Of a DNA stretch of 64,000 bases, positions 32,053 to 46,269 are shown piece by piece (the stretch's first letter is position 1; every line of letters begins with the position of its first letter). Origin of the DNA: Congeria kusceri (Eukaryota; Mollusca; Bivalvia; Myida; Dreissenidae). Location of the stretch: NCBI GenBank assembly GCA_027627225.1, contig CM051027.1, positions 41,167,618 to 41,231,617 of the forward strand, given 5' to 3'. The notes below the pieces were generated by a model. That model worked only from the letters and a program-made list of their open reading frames with translations. It was not told the DNA's origin and ran no database searches. Made by a program: the position numbers and the translations under genes.

Positions 32053-35000
32053 CGATTTGACTGACATGGTTACGAAATAACTGATGTGTACGAAACAACC
32101 GAAAATGAATGGTTACGAAATTACCTAATATTAATATGTGCACGAAATGTATATTGATATTTCAAGAAAGGGCCGAATACTATGGTCGGACAATTCCCGA
32201 TATGGCTACCATTTGTTTTTGTACAATTGCACACACGCCAGTGACTGTTGATAAAATAGCGCGCATTATTAACAAGTGAAACTAAGCGAGGTAAATCAAC
32301 ATATTCTACAGCAGGTTAAAAAACAGTAAATTTAACAACTATCCAAAGCAACGCAAAATCTCCTGACGTGTACAGTACCGGGAATCTGATATTTGCGTTC
32401 AGAGATTGCTAGAATATACTAGTGTACGCAAAACACATCTAATACAACCCGATTTCTTGCATTTAACACTCAAATTATATAAAATGGAATCAGGTAACTT
32501 CCAATTTTACTTCTGGGCACAAAGGGCAGTTGCATAAATAAACGGATACTTGAGCGTAGAGCACCTGTCACACTGTCACGAATTTGGCTACGATTGCCCA
32601 CGATTTACAACGTCTTGTTGAAGCGTGGTAAAGCGTGAACACATACGTACTGGCATCTGTGTGAATCTTGAAGATTCTTGGGGATCCTTATCGATCGGGA
32701 AGCGCTACGACAGTTTTGAACATGTTCAAAACATTCGTGGCTTATCGTAGCGCCGCCACGATTTTTCCAAACGTAGGACAATCCTAGACCCATCGTATCT
32801 CAATCTGGGTTATTCTTACAGGCGTCGTAGAGGCATTCGTGGCCTTTCGTGTTTCATCGTGATTAATCGTGAGTGATTGTATGACATATACATTACAAGA
32901 CTGTACAACGTTATGGTACGTTTGGCTGCGTATATGGTATGGATTTCTACGCTTGCCGTACGGTTCAGTTACGATTTTGGAAGGATCTTCAGTGGCCGCT
33001 ATCACGCCTTGTTACGAATATACACGATGGACCACGACAACGCGACGATTGAGTCGCTTTGCCAATACGGTTTATCGCGATGTTACTACGCACTCACTAC
33101 GTTTATCTACGTTGGTGCCACGATTATGCAAAAAGGCATCGTGATGTCCAAATCGCCTAGAAAAGTGGTGAAGCGTAAGATTTATTGGCGGTTCGTAGGC
33201 CCATCGTGATGAGTTTTCTTTAATCTTACTACAATCTTAGGAGAAACGTTAACAATCGTCTGTAGTCGTCTGTTACCATAGCGTATTCCTGGCGCTTGCG
33301 TATTACAACCCTAACAGGTCGTATCATATCTTGGTGAAACCGTGATGAATCGGCTGCGGTAACCTACACGTGTCGTTGATATTCGTAGTCTTGTCCAACA
33401 ATAACCGTAGGCATACGTAGGAAGATACAATCGGGACACTGTGCATCCCGACTCACCACGATTAACACGTTCACGATCAATCGTGGGCTATCGTAGCCAA
33501 AATCGTGACAGTGTGACCAGGGCTTAAGTTATGTAAGTGTTGGACATCTCATTACATAATTGTTGCAACAAACAACTTAATTTAAAAGCATCATACATAT
33601 ATATCATTCAATGCCAATTTTGTGTTTAGTACCCGGCCGGTTTATCATGAACGGCAATAATACCATTCTTTCACATGTAATGCATAATAAGGAAGGACGT
33701 TCAGACAATTATCATTGATATTTCATTGAGTGCTACTTCTGTAACAATGAAGTTTTTGAATTGTGGGCAAGGATATGTATGGGATGAGTTTACGCAACAC
33801 ATATGCCCACCATTTAAAGCATAGATACCTTATATCAAGACCTCGCTTTGGAGTACATATAGGGTGGGTGGAGTCACGGTCAGGGTCACTGTTACTAAAA
33901 CTAGAAAAACAGTTTCTGCACACTATCTTGAGAATGCATTAAGATATTTTGATGAACTTTCATACAAAGATACCTTATAGCGAGACCTCGCTTGGGATTG
34001 CATACGGGGTGGATGGGCTCAAGGTCATTGTAGCTTTTGCTAAAAATAGAAAAACGGTTTCCGCTTAATATCTTGAGAACGCACTGTGATATTAAAATAA
34101 AACTTATTACATAGATACCTTATATCGAGACCTCGCTTGGGATTGCAAATGGGGTGCGTGGGATCAAGGTCATGGTTCCATAACTAAAAACAGGAAAACG
34201 GTTTCCGCTCAATAAAATGAGAACGCATTGAGATAATTTAATGAAACTTAATACATAGATACCTTATATCGAGACCTCGCCTGGGTTTTCATATGGGGTG
34301 GGTGGAGTCAAGATCAGGGTCACTGTTACTGAAAATTGAAAAACGGTTTCCGCTCAATAAGATGAGAACACATTGACATATTTTAATGAAATTTAAAGCA
34401 TATATACCTTATATCGAGACCTCGCTTGGAATTGCGTATGGTGTGGATAGGGTCAAGGTCAATGTTACTGTTACTAAAAATAGAAAAATGGTTTCCCCTC
34501 AATAACTTGAGAACACATAGAGATATTTTAATGAAACTTCATACATAGATACCTTATGGTCTAGTTACCCCAAAACGGAAGTCACATACTCAGGGTTACA
34601 TGCTGTCAGTTAGATACTAAGCACATGTGGTTCAGTGCAGGATGCATATAATTTGTAAAGTACAGTTTAAATGATATGTTTTGGTATCATTTTAAAGGTA
34701 TATATGTAAGCAATAAGAAAAAATGCTGTTTTGTGCACTACTTTTTGTCTAGTGGTTCCCAGCTTCATAACTTTTGGCCCATGTATTCATGCGCAAAATG
34801 GCAGCCTCCATGCCCGTCAAAACCGGTGTGTTGTTTCTAAGGTAAATATTTTGAGTTACAACTCATAGAATTTTTTGACTTGCTGTTTTTTCAAAAGGTT
34901 ATGTCCTCATCTTTCCAACAATGTATGGTGATATATTGGAAAGTAGCTTGGTCATGGTGAAAAGTGAGATCAAATTTTGAATATTTTATATGTAACAAAG

Positions 35001-36787
35001 AAGGAATTTATTTGCGCATGCGTAACCTTTAAGAACTTCACCTAATATAAGTCGTCTGCAAAGATTTTGAAAATGGACTCTTACAAACACACTGTACTGG
35101 AAAGAATAACTGCCAGATGCCACCTTGACCCCATTTAGGGCTGTATTTTATGGGATGGTTGCTCTAGGGGGCATTAGGGGGGTAAATATGAGAAAATTAA
35201 AGCAAAATTTCCACCAGAGTGGCAATCCGAGACCCATTGTGTTCATCGTGTTGTTTTTCAGTTTCATTTTGACATTAATTTGCATTAGTTTCAACAATTC
35301 TCTCATTTATGTCATAATGCCTTGTGTTGTAATCCTGAATATGTAGTTTAAGAACCTGTAACTGATAATGCCCGCAAAGGTCGTGTCTGCACTGGCCGAT
35401 GCTTTGGCCATGATGACCGTCCTACCTGCCTACTTTGAATAATACCAATTTTCCTAATTTGCAAAGTTAACAGATCCTATTTAGTTCATATGTTATTTTG
35501 TAATTGTAGTTCAATCAGGCTTTCAGCTGAAAAATACATGAAATGCGTGCATAAAACACTTAAGCCGCTCACGCCAACCTAGACCCCACCTATTGGAGAT
35601 AGCGGCATCAAAATTTAAATCACCATCACAGTTTGGTTGAATTTGAGTATGTTTTTTAAATGCAGTGTTTTAAAGAACCAGGACCTCAGCCGGAACCATC
35701 AACTCATTGGTATACAAGTCTGGGTGAAGTGACGAGTCATCAAAACTACTTTACTTGTCAACTACACTGGAGCGTTGGGGCGGGGCCGTAAAGCTGACAC
35801 AGTCGTGTCCGTACCATCGGTATTTTTTAAGGTTAGTACATGATTATTGTCATGTATTCTACTATCTAATGACTTCTTTTCCAGCCTGGCATTCTTCTTA
35901 TCAACACCAGTAGGAAAAGCAAGAATTTAACCCTTGTTGGGACTCTCAAACCCGTTTTAGAACTGAACTGTTCGCACATGAGCTCGACAATCTGAAGCCG
36001 GCATAGCGACTAGCCTTATCGCAGTAAATAAAACTTAGTAAACTATTGTATATGTACACTTATTGCATCTAAGTTACACAAGTAATCACAATAGTGAGTA
36101 AACATGCACAGAAAACCTGTTTATTTTCACAGATTACTCAGCAGAGAGTACCTGGAACAGATTGAAGATTGCAGGCGGCTCACCTCACCCACATGTTCCG
36201 GTGTGACAGAAGACTGTTTATTAATATCTGGCATTGACATTTTGGGGTCAAATTCTTTTTTTTTTTGTGACAGGAGGTCAAATCTGTTGATTGTTATGTA
36301 AACAAAGCCTTTTCTGGGGTCAAATGGCGTCTGAAATGCTACATTTGTATGGATTTTTCCCCCCAAAATGTAGAAACTTAAAAATAAAATTGTTCAGAAC
36401 GGACTAACAACCTATTCTGTAACATTTAAAATGCCAATGAAGATTGTTTTCACTTCTGACTTTATGTATTGTATCTGCTATGCCTATTAAAATTCAAACT
36501 TATGCTTAATTCTGAGTCAAATTGATGTTTTCCAGATGTACCCAAGTACATTTTTTTCCGTCTAAATATTTGCCACAAAACACCATTACATGTGACATTT
36601 TCAATTTTATTTTTTCCAATAAATCTTTAAACCAGTGTAATAGGAATTCAAGTTCTTTCTCGAAATAGATGAGATTGGTGAAAATTGTGGTTTTTATTCA
36701 AATTTGAAAGGGTTGGGTTCTCTTTAAGGTCTAATTACCCCAAAACGGAAGTCACATCCTCAGGGTCAGTTTGATAATAAGCACATG
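32047..36787 (+). repeat. Array unit 2
   Basis: Transitional copy. The inverted-end element (32561-33523) carries the variants CTACGCTTGCCGTACGG, TTTTGGAAGGATC and CTTGTTACG, shared with unit 8. The 145-bp tract is 33824-34557, DR-A starts at 34558 and DR-B is 36728-36793. Its right third (GTCTGCAC, GGGTTGGGTTCTCTTTAAGG) is of the unit 3-7 type. Confidence 0.95.
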
Positions 36788-39700
36788 TGGTTCCGATTTG
36801 GCTGACATGGTTACGAAATAACTGATGTGTACGAAACAACCGAAAATGAATGGTTACGAAATTACCTAATATTAATATGTGCTCGAAATGTATATTGATA
36901 TTTCAAGAAAGGGCCGAATACTATGGTCGGACAATTCCCGATATGGCTACCATTTGTTTTTGTACAATTGCACACACGCCGGTGACTGTTGATAAAATAG
37001 CGCGCATTATTAACAAGTGAAACTAAGCGAGGTAAATCAACATATTCTACAGCAGGTTAAAAAACAGTAAATTTAACAACTATCCAATGCAACGCAAAAT
37101 CTCCTGACGTGTACAATGCCGGGAAACTGATATTTGCGTTCAGAGATTGCTAGAATATACGTGTGTACGGAAAACACATATAATACAACCCGATTTCTTG
37201 CATTTAACACTCAAATTATATATAATGGAATCAGGTAACTTCCAATTTTACTTCTGGGCACAAAGGGCAGTTGCATAAATAAACGGATACTTGAGCGTAA
37301 AGCACCTGTCACACTGTCACGATTTTGGCTACGATTGCCCACGATTTACAACGTCTTGTGGAAGCGTGGTAAAGCGTGAACACATACGTATTGGCATCTG
37401 TGTGAATCTTGAAGATTCTTGGGGGATCCTTATCGATCGGGAAGCGCTACACAGTTTTGAACATGTTCAAAACATTCGTGGCTTATCGTAGCGCCGCCAC
37501 GATTTTTCCAAACGTAGGACAATCCTAGACCCATCGTATCTCAATCTGGGTTATTCTTATAGGCGTCGTAGAGGCATTCGTGGCCTTTCGTGTTTCATCG
37601 TGATTAATCGTGAGTGATTGTATGACATATACATTACAAGACTGTACAACGTTATGGTACGTTTGGCTGCGTATATGGTATGGATTTATGCGCTTGCCCT
37701 ACCGTTCAGTTACGATTTTGGTAGGATCTTCAGTGGCCGCTATCACGCCTTGTCACGAATATACACGATGGACCACGACAACGCGACGATTGAGTCGCTT
37801 TGCCAATACGGTTTATCGCGATGTTACTACGCACTCACTACGTTTATCTACGTTGGTGCCACGATTATGCAAAAAGGCATCGTGATGTCCAAATCGCCTA
37901 GAAAAGTGGTGAAGCGTAAGATTTATTGGCGGTTCGTAGGCCCATCGTGATGAGTTTTCTTTAATCTTACTACAATCTTAGGAGAAACGTTAACAATCGT
38001 CTGTAGTCGTCTGTTACCATAGCGTATTCCTGGCGCTTGCGTATTACAACCCTAACAGGTCGTATCATATCTTGGTGAAACCGTGATGAATCGGCTGCGG
38101 TAACCTACACGTGTCGTTGATATTCGTAGTCTTGTCCAACAATAACCGTAGGCATACGTAGGAAGATACAATCGGGACACTGTGCATCCCGACTCACCAC
38201 GATTAACACGTTCACGATCAATCGTGGGCTATCGTAGCCAAAATCGTGACAGTGTGACCAGGGCTTAAGTTATGTAAGTGTTGGACATCTCATTACATAA
38301 TTGTTGCAACAAACAACTTAATTTAAAAGCATCATACATATATATCATTCAATGCCAATTTTGTGTTTAGTACCCGGCCGGTTTATCATGAACGGCAATA
38401 ATACCATTCTTTCACATGTAATGCATAATAAGGAAGGACGTTCAGACAATTATCATTGATATTTCATTGAGTGCTACTACTGTAACAATGAAGTTTTTGA
38501 ATTGTGTGCAAGGATATGTATGGGATGAGTTTACGCAACACATATGCCCACCATTTAAAGCATAGATACCTTATATCAAGACCTCGCTTTGGAGTACATA
38601 TAGGGTGGGTGGAGTCACGGTCAAGGTCACTGTTACTAAAACTAGAAAAACAGTTTCTGCACACTATCTTGAGAATGCATTAAGATATTTTGATGAACTT
38701 TCATACAAAGATACCTTATAGCGAGACCTCGCTTGGGATTGCATACGGGGTGGATGGGCTCAAGGTCATTGTAGCTTTTGCTAAAAATAGAAAAACGGTT
38801 TCCGCTTAATATCTTGAGAACGCACTGTGATATTAAAATAAAACTTATTACATAGATACCTTATATCGAGACCTCGCTTGGGATTGCAAATGGGGTGCGT
38901 GGGATCAAGGTCATGGTTCCATAACTAAAAACAGGAAAACGGTTTCCGCTCAATAAAATGAGAACGCATTGAGATAATTTAATGAAACTTAATACATAGA
39001 TACCTTATATCGAGACCTCGCCTGGATTTTCATATGGGGTGGGTGGAGTCAAGATCAGGGTCACTGTTACTGAAAATTGAAAAACGGTTTCCGCTCAATA
39101 AGATGAGAACACATTGACATATTTTAATGAAATTTAAAGCATATATACCTTATATCGAGACCTCGCTTGGAATTGCGTATGGTGTGGATGGGGTCAAGGT
39201 CAATGTTACTGTTACTAAATATAGAAAAATGGTTTCCCCTTAATAACTTGAGAACACATAGAGATATTTTAATGAAACTTCATACATAGATACCTTATGG
39301 TCTAGTTACCCCAAAACGGAAGTCACATACTCAGGGTTACATGCTGTCAGTTAGATACTAAGCACATGTGGTTCAGTGCAGGATGCATATAATTTGTAAA
39401 GTACAGTTTAAATGATATGTTTTGGTATCATTTTAAAGGTATATATGTAAGCAATAAGAAAAAATGCTGTTTTGTGCACTGCTTTTTGTCTAGTGGTTCC
39501 CAGCTTCATAACTTTTGGCCCATGTATTCATGCGCAAAATGGCAGCCTCCATGCCCGTCAAAACCAGTGTGTTGTTTCTAAGGTAAATATTTTGAGTTAC
39601 AACTCATAGAATTTTTTGACTTGCTGTTTTTTCAAAAGGTTATGTCCTCATCTTTCCAACAATGTATGGTGATATATTGGAAAGTAGCTTGGTCATGGTG

Positions 39701-41528
39701 AAAAGTGAGATCAAATTTTGAATATTTTATATATAACAAAGAAGGAATTTATTTGCGCATGCGTAACCTTTAAGAACTTCACCTAATATAAGTCGTCTGC
39801 AAAGATTTTGAAAATGGACTCTTACAAACACACTGTACTGGAAAGAATAACTGCCAGATGCCACCTTGACCCCATTTAGGGCTGTATTTTATGGGATGGT
39901 TGCTCTAGGGGGCATTAGGGGGGTAAATATGAGAAAATTAAAGCAAAATGTCCACCAGAGCGGCAATCCGAGACCCATTGTGTTCATCGTGTTGTTTTTC
40001 AGTTTCATTTTGACATTAATTTGCATTAGTTTCAACAATTCTCTCATTTATGTCATAATGCCTTGTGTTGTAATCCTGAATATGTAGTTTAAGAACCTGT
40101 AACTGATAATGCCCGCAAAGGTCGTGTCTGCACTGGCCGATGCTTTGGCCATGATGACCGTCCTACCTGCCTACTTTGAATAATACCAATTTTCCTAATT
40201 TGCAAAGTTAACAGATCCTATTTAGTTCATATGTTATTTTGTAATTGTAGTTCAATCAGGCTTTCAGCTGAAAAATACATGAAATGCGTGCATAAAACAC
40301 TTAAGCCGCTCACGCCAACCTAGACCCCACCTATTGGAGATAGCGGCATCAAAATTTAAATCACCATCACAGTTTGGTTGAATTTGAGTATGTTTTTTAA
40401 ATGCAGTGTTTTAAAGAACCAGGACCTCAGCCGGAACCATCAACTCATTGGTATACAAGTCTGGGTGAAGTGACGAGTCATCAAAACTACTTTACTTGTC
40501 AACTACACTGGAGCGTTGGGGCGGGGCCGTAAAGCTGACACAGTCGTGTCCGTACCATCGGTATTTTTTAAGGTTAGTACATGATTATTGTCATGTATTC
40601 TACTATCTAATGACTTCTTTTCCAGCCTGGCATTCTTCTTATCAACACCAGTAGGAAAAGCAAGAATTTAACCCTTGTTGGGACTCTCAAACCCGTTTTA
40701 GAACTGAACTGTTCGCACATGAGCTCGACAATCTGAAGCCGGCATAGCGACTAGCCTTATCGCAGTAAATAAAACTTAGTAAACTATTGTATATGTACAC
40801 TTATTGCATCTAAGTTACACAAGTAATCACAATAGTGAGTAAACATGCACAGAAAACCTGTTTATTTTCACAGATTACTCAGCAGAGAGTACCTGGAACA
40901 GATTGAAGATTGCAGGCGGCTCACCTCACCCACATGTTCCGGTGTGACAGAAGACTGTTTATTAATATCTGGCATTGACATTTTGGGGTCAAATTCTTTT
41001 TTTTTTTGTGACAGGAGGTCAAATCTGTTGATTGTTATGTAAACAAAGCCTTTTCTGGGGTCAAATGGCGTCTGAAATGCTACATTTGTATGGATTTTTC
41101 CCCCCAAAATGTAGAAACTTAAAAATAAAATTGTTCAGAACGGACTAACAACCTATTCTGTAACATTTAAAATGCCAATGAAGATTGTTTTCACTTCTGA
41201 CTTTATGTATTGTATCTGCTATGCCTATTAAAATTCAAACTTATGCTTAATTCTGAGTCAAATTGATGTTTTCCAGATGTACCCAAGTACATTTTTTTCC
41301 GTCTAAATATTTGCCACAAAACACCATTACATGTGACATTTTCAATTTTATTTTTTCCAATAAATCTTTAAACCAGTGTAATAGGAATTCAAGTTCTTTC
41401 TCGAAATAGATGAGATTGGTGAAAATTGTGGTTTTTATTCAAATTTGAAAGGGTTGGGTTCTCTTTAAGGTCTAATTACCCCAAAACGGAAGTCACATCC
41501 TCAGGGTCAGTTTGATAATAAGCACATG
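36788..41528 (+). repeat. Array unit 3
   Basis: First copy of the homogeneous block. Inverted-end element 37302-38264 (variant TTTATGCGCTTGCCCTACC); 145-bp tract from 38565. It has ATCGTGATGTCC and GGAAAACACAT, as in unit 7. Confidence 0.96.
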
Positions 41529-44500
41529 TGGTTCCGATTTGGCTGACATGGTTACGAAATAACTGATGTGTACGAAACAACCGAAAATGAATGGTTACGA
41601 AATTACCTAATATTAATATGTGCTCGAAATGTATATTGATATTTCAAGAAAGGGCCGAATACTATGGTCGGACAATTCCCGATATGGCTACCATTTGTTT
41701 TTGTACAATTGCACACACGCCGGTGACTGTTGATAAAATAGCGCGCATTATTAACAAGTGAAACTAAGCGAGGTAAATCAACATATTCTACAGCAGGTTA
41801 AAAAACAGTAAATTTAACAACTATCCAATGCAACGCAAAATCTCCTGACGTGTACAATGCCGGGAAACTGATATTTGCGTTCAGAGATTGCTAGAATATA
41901 CGTGTGTACGGAAAAGACATATAATACAACCCGATTTCTTGCATTTAACACTCAAATTATATATAATGGAATCAGGTAACTTCCAATTTTACTTCTGGGC
42001 ACAAAGGGCAGTTGCATAAATAAACGGATACTTGAGCGTAAAGCACCTGTCACACTGTCACGATTTTGGCTACGATTGCCCACGATTTACAACGTCTTGT
42101 GGAAGCGTGGTAAAGCGTGAACACATACGTATTGGCATCTGTGTGAATCTTGAAGATTCTTGGGGGATCCTTATCGATCGGGAAGCGCTACACAGTTTTG
42201 AACATGTTCAAAACATTCGTGGCTTATCGTAGCGCCGCCACGATTTTTCCAAACGTAGGACAATCCTAGACCCATCGTATCTCAATCTGGGTTATTCTTA
42301 TAGGCGTCGTAGAGGCATTCGTGGCCTTTCGTGTTTCATCGTGATTAATCGTGAGTGATTGTATGACATATACATTACAAGACTGTACAACGTTATGGTA
42401 CGTTTGGCTGCGTATATGGTATGGATTTATGCGCTTGCCCTACCGTTCAGTTACGATTTTGGTAGGATCTTCAGTGGCCGCTATCACGCCTTGTCACGAA
42501 TATACACGATGGACCACGACAACGCGACGATTGAGTCGCTTTGCCAATACGGTTTATCGCGATGTTACTACGCACTCACTACGTTTATCTACGTTGGTGC
42601 CACGATTATGCAAAAAGGCATCGTGTAGTCCAAATCGCCTAGAAAAGTGGTGAAGCGTAAGATTTATTGGCGGTTCGTAGGCCCATCGTGATGAGTTTTC
42701 TTTAATCTTACTACAATCTTAGGAGAAACGTTAACAATCGTCTGTAGTCGTCTGTTACCATAGCGTATTCCTGGCGCTTGCGTATTACAACCCTAACAGG
42801 TCGTATCATATCTTGGTGAAACCGTGATGAATCGGCTGCGGTAACCTACACGTGTCGTTGATATTCGTAGTCTTGTCCAACAATAACCGTAGGCATACGT
42901 AGGAAGATACAATCGGGACACTGTGCATCCCGACTCACCACGATTAACACGTTCACGATCAATCGTGGGCTATCGTAGCCAAAATCGTGACAGTGTGACC
43001 AGGGCTTAAGTTATGTAAGTGTTGGACATCTCATTACATAATTGTTGCAACAAACAACTTAATTTAAAAGCATCATACATATATATCATTCAATGCCAAT
43101 TTTGTGTTTAGTACCCGGCCGGTTTATCATGAACGGCAATAATACCATTCTTTCACATGTAATGCATAATAAGGAAGGACGTTCAGACAATTATCATTGA
43201 TATTTCATTGAGTGCTACTACTGTAACAATGAAGTTTTTGAATTGTGTGCAAGGATATGTATGGGATGAGTTTACGCAACACATATGCCCACCATTTAAA
43301 GCATAGATACCTTATATCAAGACCTCGCTTTGGAGTACATATAGGGTGGGTGGAGTCACGGTCAAGGTCACTGTTACTAAAACTAGAAAAACAGTTTCTG
43401 CACACTATCTTGAGAATGCATTAAGATATTTTGATGAACTTTCATACAAAGATACCTTATAGCGAGACCTCGCTTGGGATTGCATACGGGGTGGATGGGC
43501 TCAAGGTCATTGTAGCTTTTGCTAAAAATAGAAAAACGGTTTCCGCTTAATATCTTGAGAACGCACTGTGATATTAAAATAAAACTTATTACATAGATAC
43601 CTTATATCGAGACCTCGCTTGGGATTGCAAATGGGGTGCGTGGGATCAAGGTCATGGTTCCATAACTAAAAACAGGAAAACGGTTTCCGCTCAATAAAAT
43701 GAGAACGCATTGAGATAATTTAATGAAACTTAATACATAGATACCTTATATCGAGACCTCGCCTGGATTTTCATATGGGGTGGGTGGAGTCAAGATCAGG
43801 GTCACTGTTACTGAAAATTGAAAAACGGTTTCCGCTCAATAAGATGAGAACACATTGACATATTTTAATGAAATTTAAAGCATATATACCTTATATCGAG
43901 ACCTCGCTTGGAATTGCGTATGGTGTGGATGGGGTCAAGGTCAATGTTACTGTTACTAAATATAGAAAAATGGTTTCCCCTTAATAACTTGAGAACACAT
44001 AGAGATATTTTAATGAAACTTCATACATAGATACCTTATGGTCTAGTTACCCCAAAACGGAAGTCACATACTCAGGGTTACATGCTGTCAGTTAGATACT
44101 AAGCACATGTGGTTCAGTGCAGGATGCATATAATTTGTAAAGTACAGTTTAAATGATATGTTTTGGTATCATTTTAAAGGTATATATGTAAGCAATAAGA
44201 AAAAATGCTGTTTTGTGCACTGCTTTTTGTCTAGTGGTTCCCAGCTTCATAACTTTTGGCCCATGTATTCATGCGCAAAATGGCAGCCTCCATGCCCGTC
44301 AAAACCAGTGTGTTGTTTCTAAGGTAAATATTTTGAGTTACAACTCATAGAATTTTTTGACTTGCTGTTTTTTCAAAAGGTTATGTCCTCATCTTTCCAA
44401 CAATGTATGGTGATATATTGGAAAGTAGCTTGGTCATGGTGAAAAGTGAGATCAAATTTTGAATATTTTATATATAACAAAGAAGGAATTTATTTGCGCA

Positions 44501-46269
44501 TGCGTAACCTTTAAGAACTTCACCTAATATAAGTCGTCTGCAAAGATTTTGAAAATGGACTCTTACAAACACACTGTACTGGAAAGAATAACTGCCAGAT
44601 GCCACCTTGACCCCATTTAGGGCTGTATTTTATGGGATGGTTGCTCTAGGGGGCATTAGGGGGGTAAATATGAGAAAATTAAAGCAAAATGTCCACCAGA
44701 GCGGCAATCCGAGACCCATTGTGTTCATCGTGTTGTTTTTCAGTTTCATTTTGACATTAATTTGCATTAGTTTCAACAATTCTCTCATTTATGTCATAAT
44801 GCCTTGTGTTGTAATCCTGAATATGTAGTTTAAGAACCTGTAACTGATAATGCCCGCAAAGGTCGTGTCTGCACTGGCCGATGCTTTGGCCATGATGACC
44901 GTCCTACCTGCCTACTTTGAATAATACCAATTTTCCTAATTTGCAAAGTTAACAGATCCTATTTAGTTCATATGTTATTTTGTAATTGTAGTTCAATCAG
45001 GCTTTCAGCTGAAAAATACATGAAATGCGTGCATAAAACACTTAAGCCGCTCACGCCAACCTAGACCCCACCTATTGGAGATAGCGGCATCAAAATTTAA
45101 ATCACCATCACAGTTTGGTTGAATTTGAGTATGTTTTTTAAATGCAGTGTTTTAAAGAACCAGGACCTCAGCCGGAACCATCAACTCATTGGTATACAAG
45201 TCTGGGTGAAGTGACGAGTCATCAAAACTACTTTACTTGTCAACTACACTGGAGCGTTGGGGCGGGGCCGTAAAGCTGACACAGTCGTGTCCGTACCATC
45301 GGTATTTTTTAAGGTTAGTACATGATTATTGTCATGTATTCTACTATCTAATGACTTCTTTTCCAGCCTGGCATTCTTCTTATCAACACCAGTAGGAAAA
45401 GCAAGAATTTAACCCTTGTTGGGACTCTCAAACCCGTTTTAGAACTGAACTGTTCGCACATGAGCTCGACAATCTGAAGCCGGCATAGCGACTAGCCTTA
45501 TCGCAGTAAATAAAACTTAGTAAACTATTGTATATGTACACTTATTGCATCTAAGTTACACAAGTAATCACAATAGTGAGTAAACATGCACAGAAAACCT
45601 GTTTATTTTCACAGATTACTCAGCAGAGAGTACCTGGAACAGATTGAAGATTGCAGGCGGCTCACCTCACCCACATGTTCCGGTGTGACAGAAGACTGTT
45701 TATTAATATCTGGCATTGACATTTTGGGGTCAAATTCTTTTTTTTTTTGTGACAGGAGGTCAAATCTGTTGATTGTTATGTAAACAAAGCCTTTTCTGGG
45801 GTCAAATGGCGTCTGAAATGCTACATTTGTATGGATTTTTCCCCCCAAAATGTAGAAACTTAAAAATAAAATTGTTCAGAACGGACTAACAACCTATTCT
45901 GTAACATTTAAAATGCCAATGAAGATTGTTTTCACTTCTGACTTTATGTATTGTATCTGCTATGCCTATTAAAATTCAAACTTATGCTTAATTCTGAGTC
46001 AAATTGATGTTTTCCAGATGTACCCAAGTACATTTTTTTCCGTCTAAATATTTGCCACAAAACACCATTACATGTGACATTTTCAATTTTATTTTTTCCA
46101 ATAAATCTTTAAACCAGTGTAATAGGAATTCAAGTTCTTTCTCGAAATAGATGAGATTGGTGAAAATTGTGGTTTTTATTCAAATTTGAAAGGGTTGGGT
46201 TCTCTTTAAGGTCTAATTACCCCAAAACGGAAGTCACATCCTCAGGGTCAGTTTGATAATAAGCACATG
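41529..46269 (+). repeat. Array unit 4
   Basis: Inverted-end element 42043-43005; 145-bp tract from 43306. Carries ATCGTGTAGTCC (with units 5 and 6) and GGAAAAGACAT (with unit 5). Confidence 0.96.

Noticed and set aside
35125..35346. 73-codon frame with a hydrophobic stretch (VFIVLFFSFILTLICISF) as a membrane peptide gene
   Set aside because: It is broken in unit 1, it has no family match I know, and a T/A-rich stretch easily yields hydrophobic residues. No selection signal can be judged from near-identical copies.
36104..36301. Possible exon with TTTTCACAG and a preceding GTGAGT as a micro-intron
   Set aside because: The gap between donor and acceptor is only about 35 bp and no upstream coding exon is recognisable.
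37618..37950. 110-codon frame (MYDIYITRLYNVMVRLAAYM...) recurring in most units as a conserved gene
   Set aside because: It lies within the low-complexity interior of the inverted-end element, overlaps another equally long frame, has no known domain, and is cut to 89 codons in units 4-6 by one small change. Its conservation follows from unit identity.
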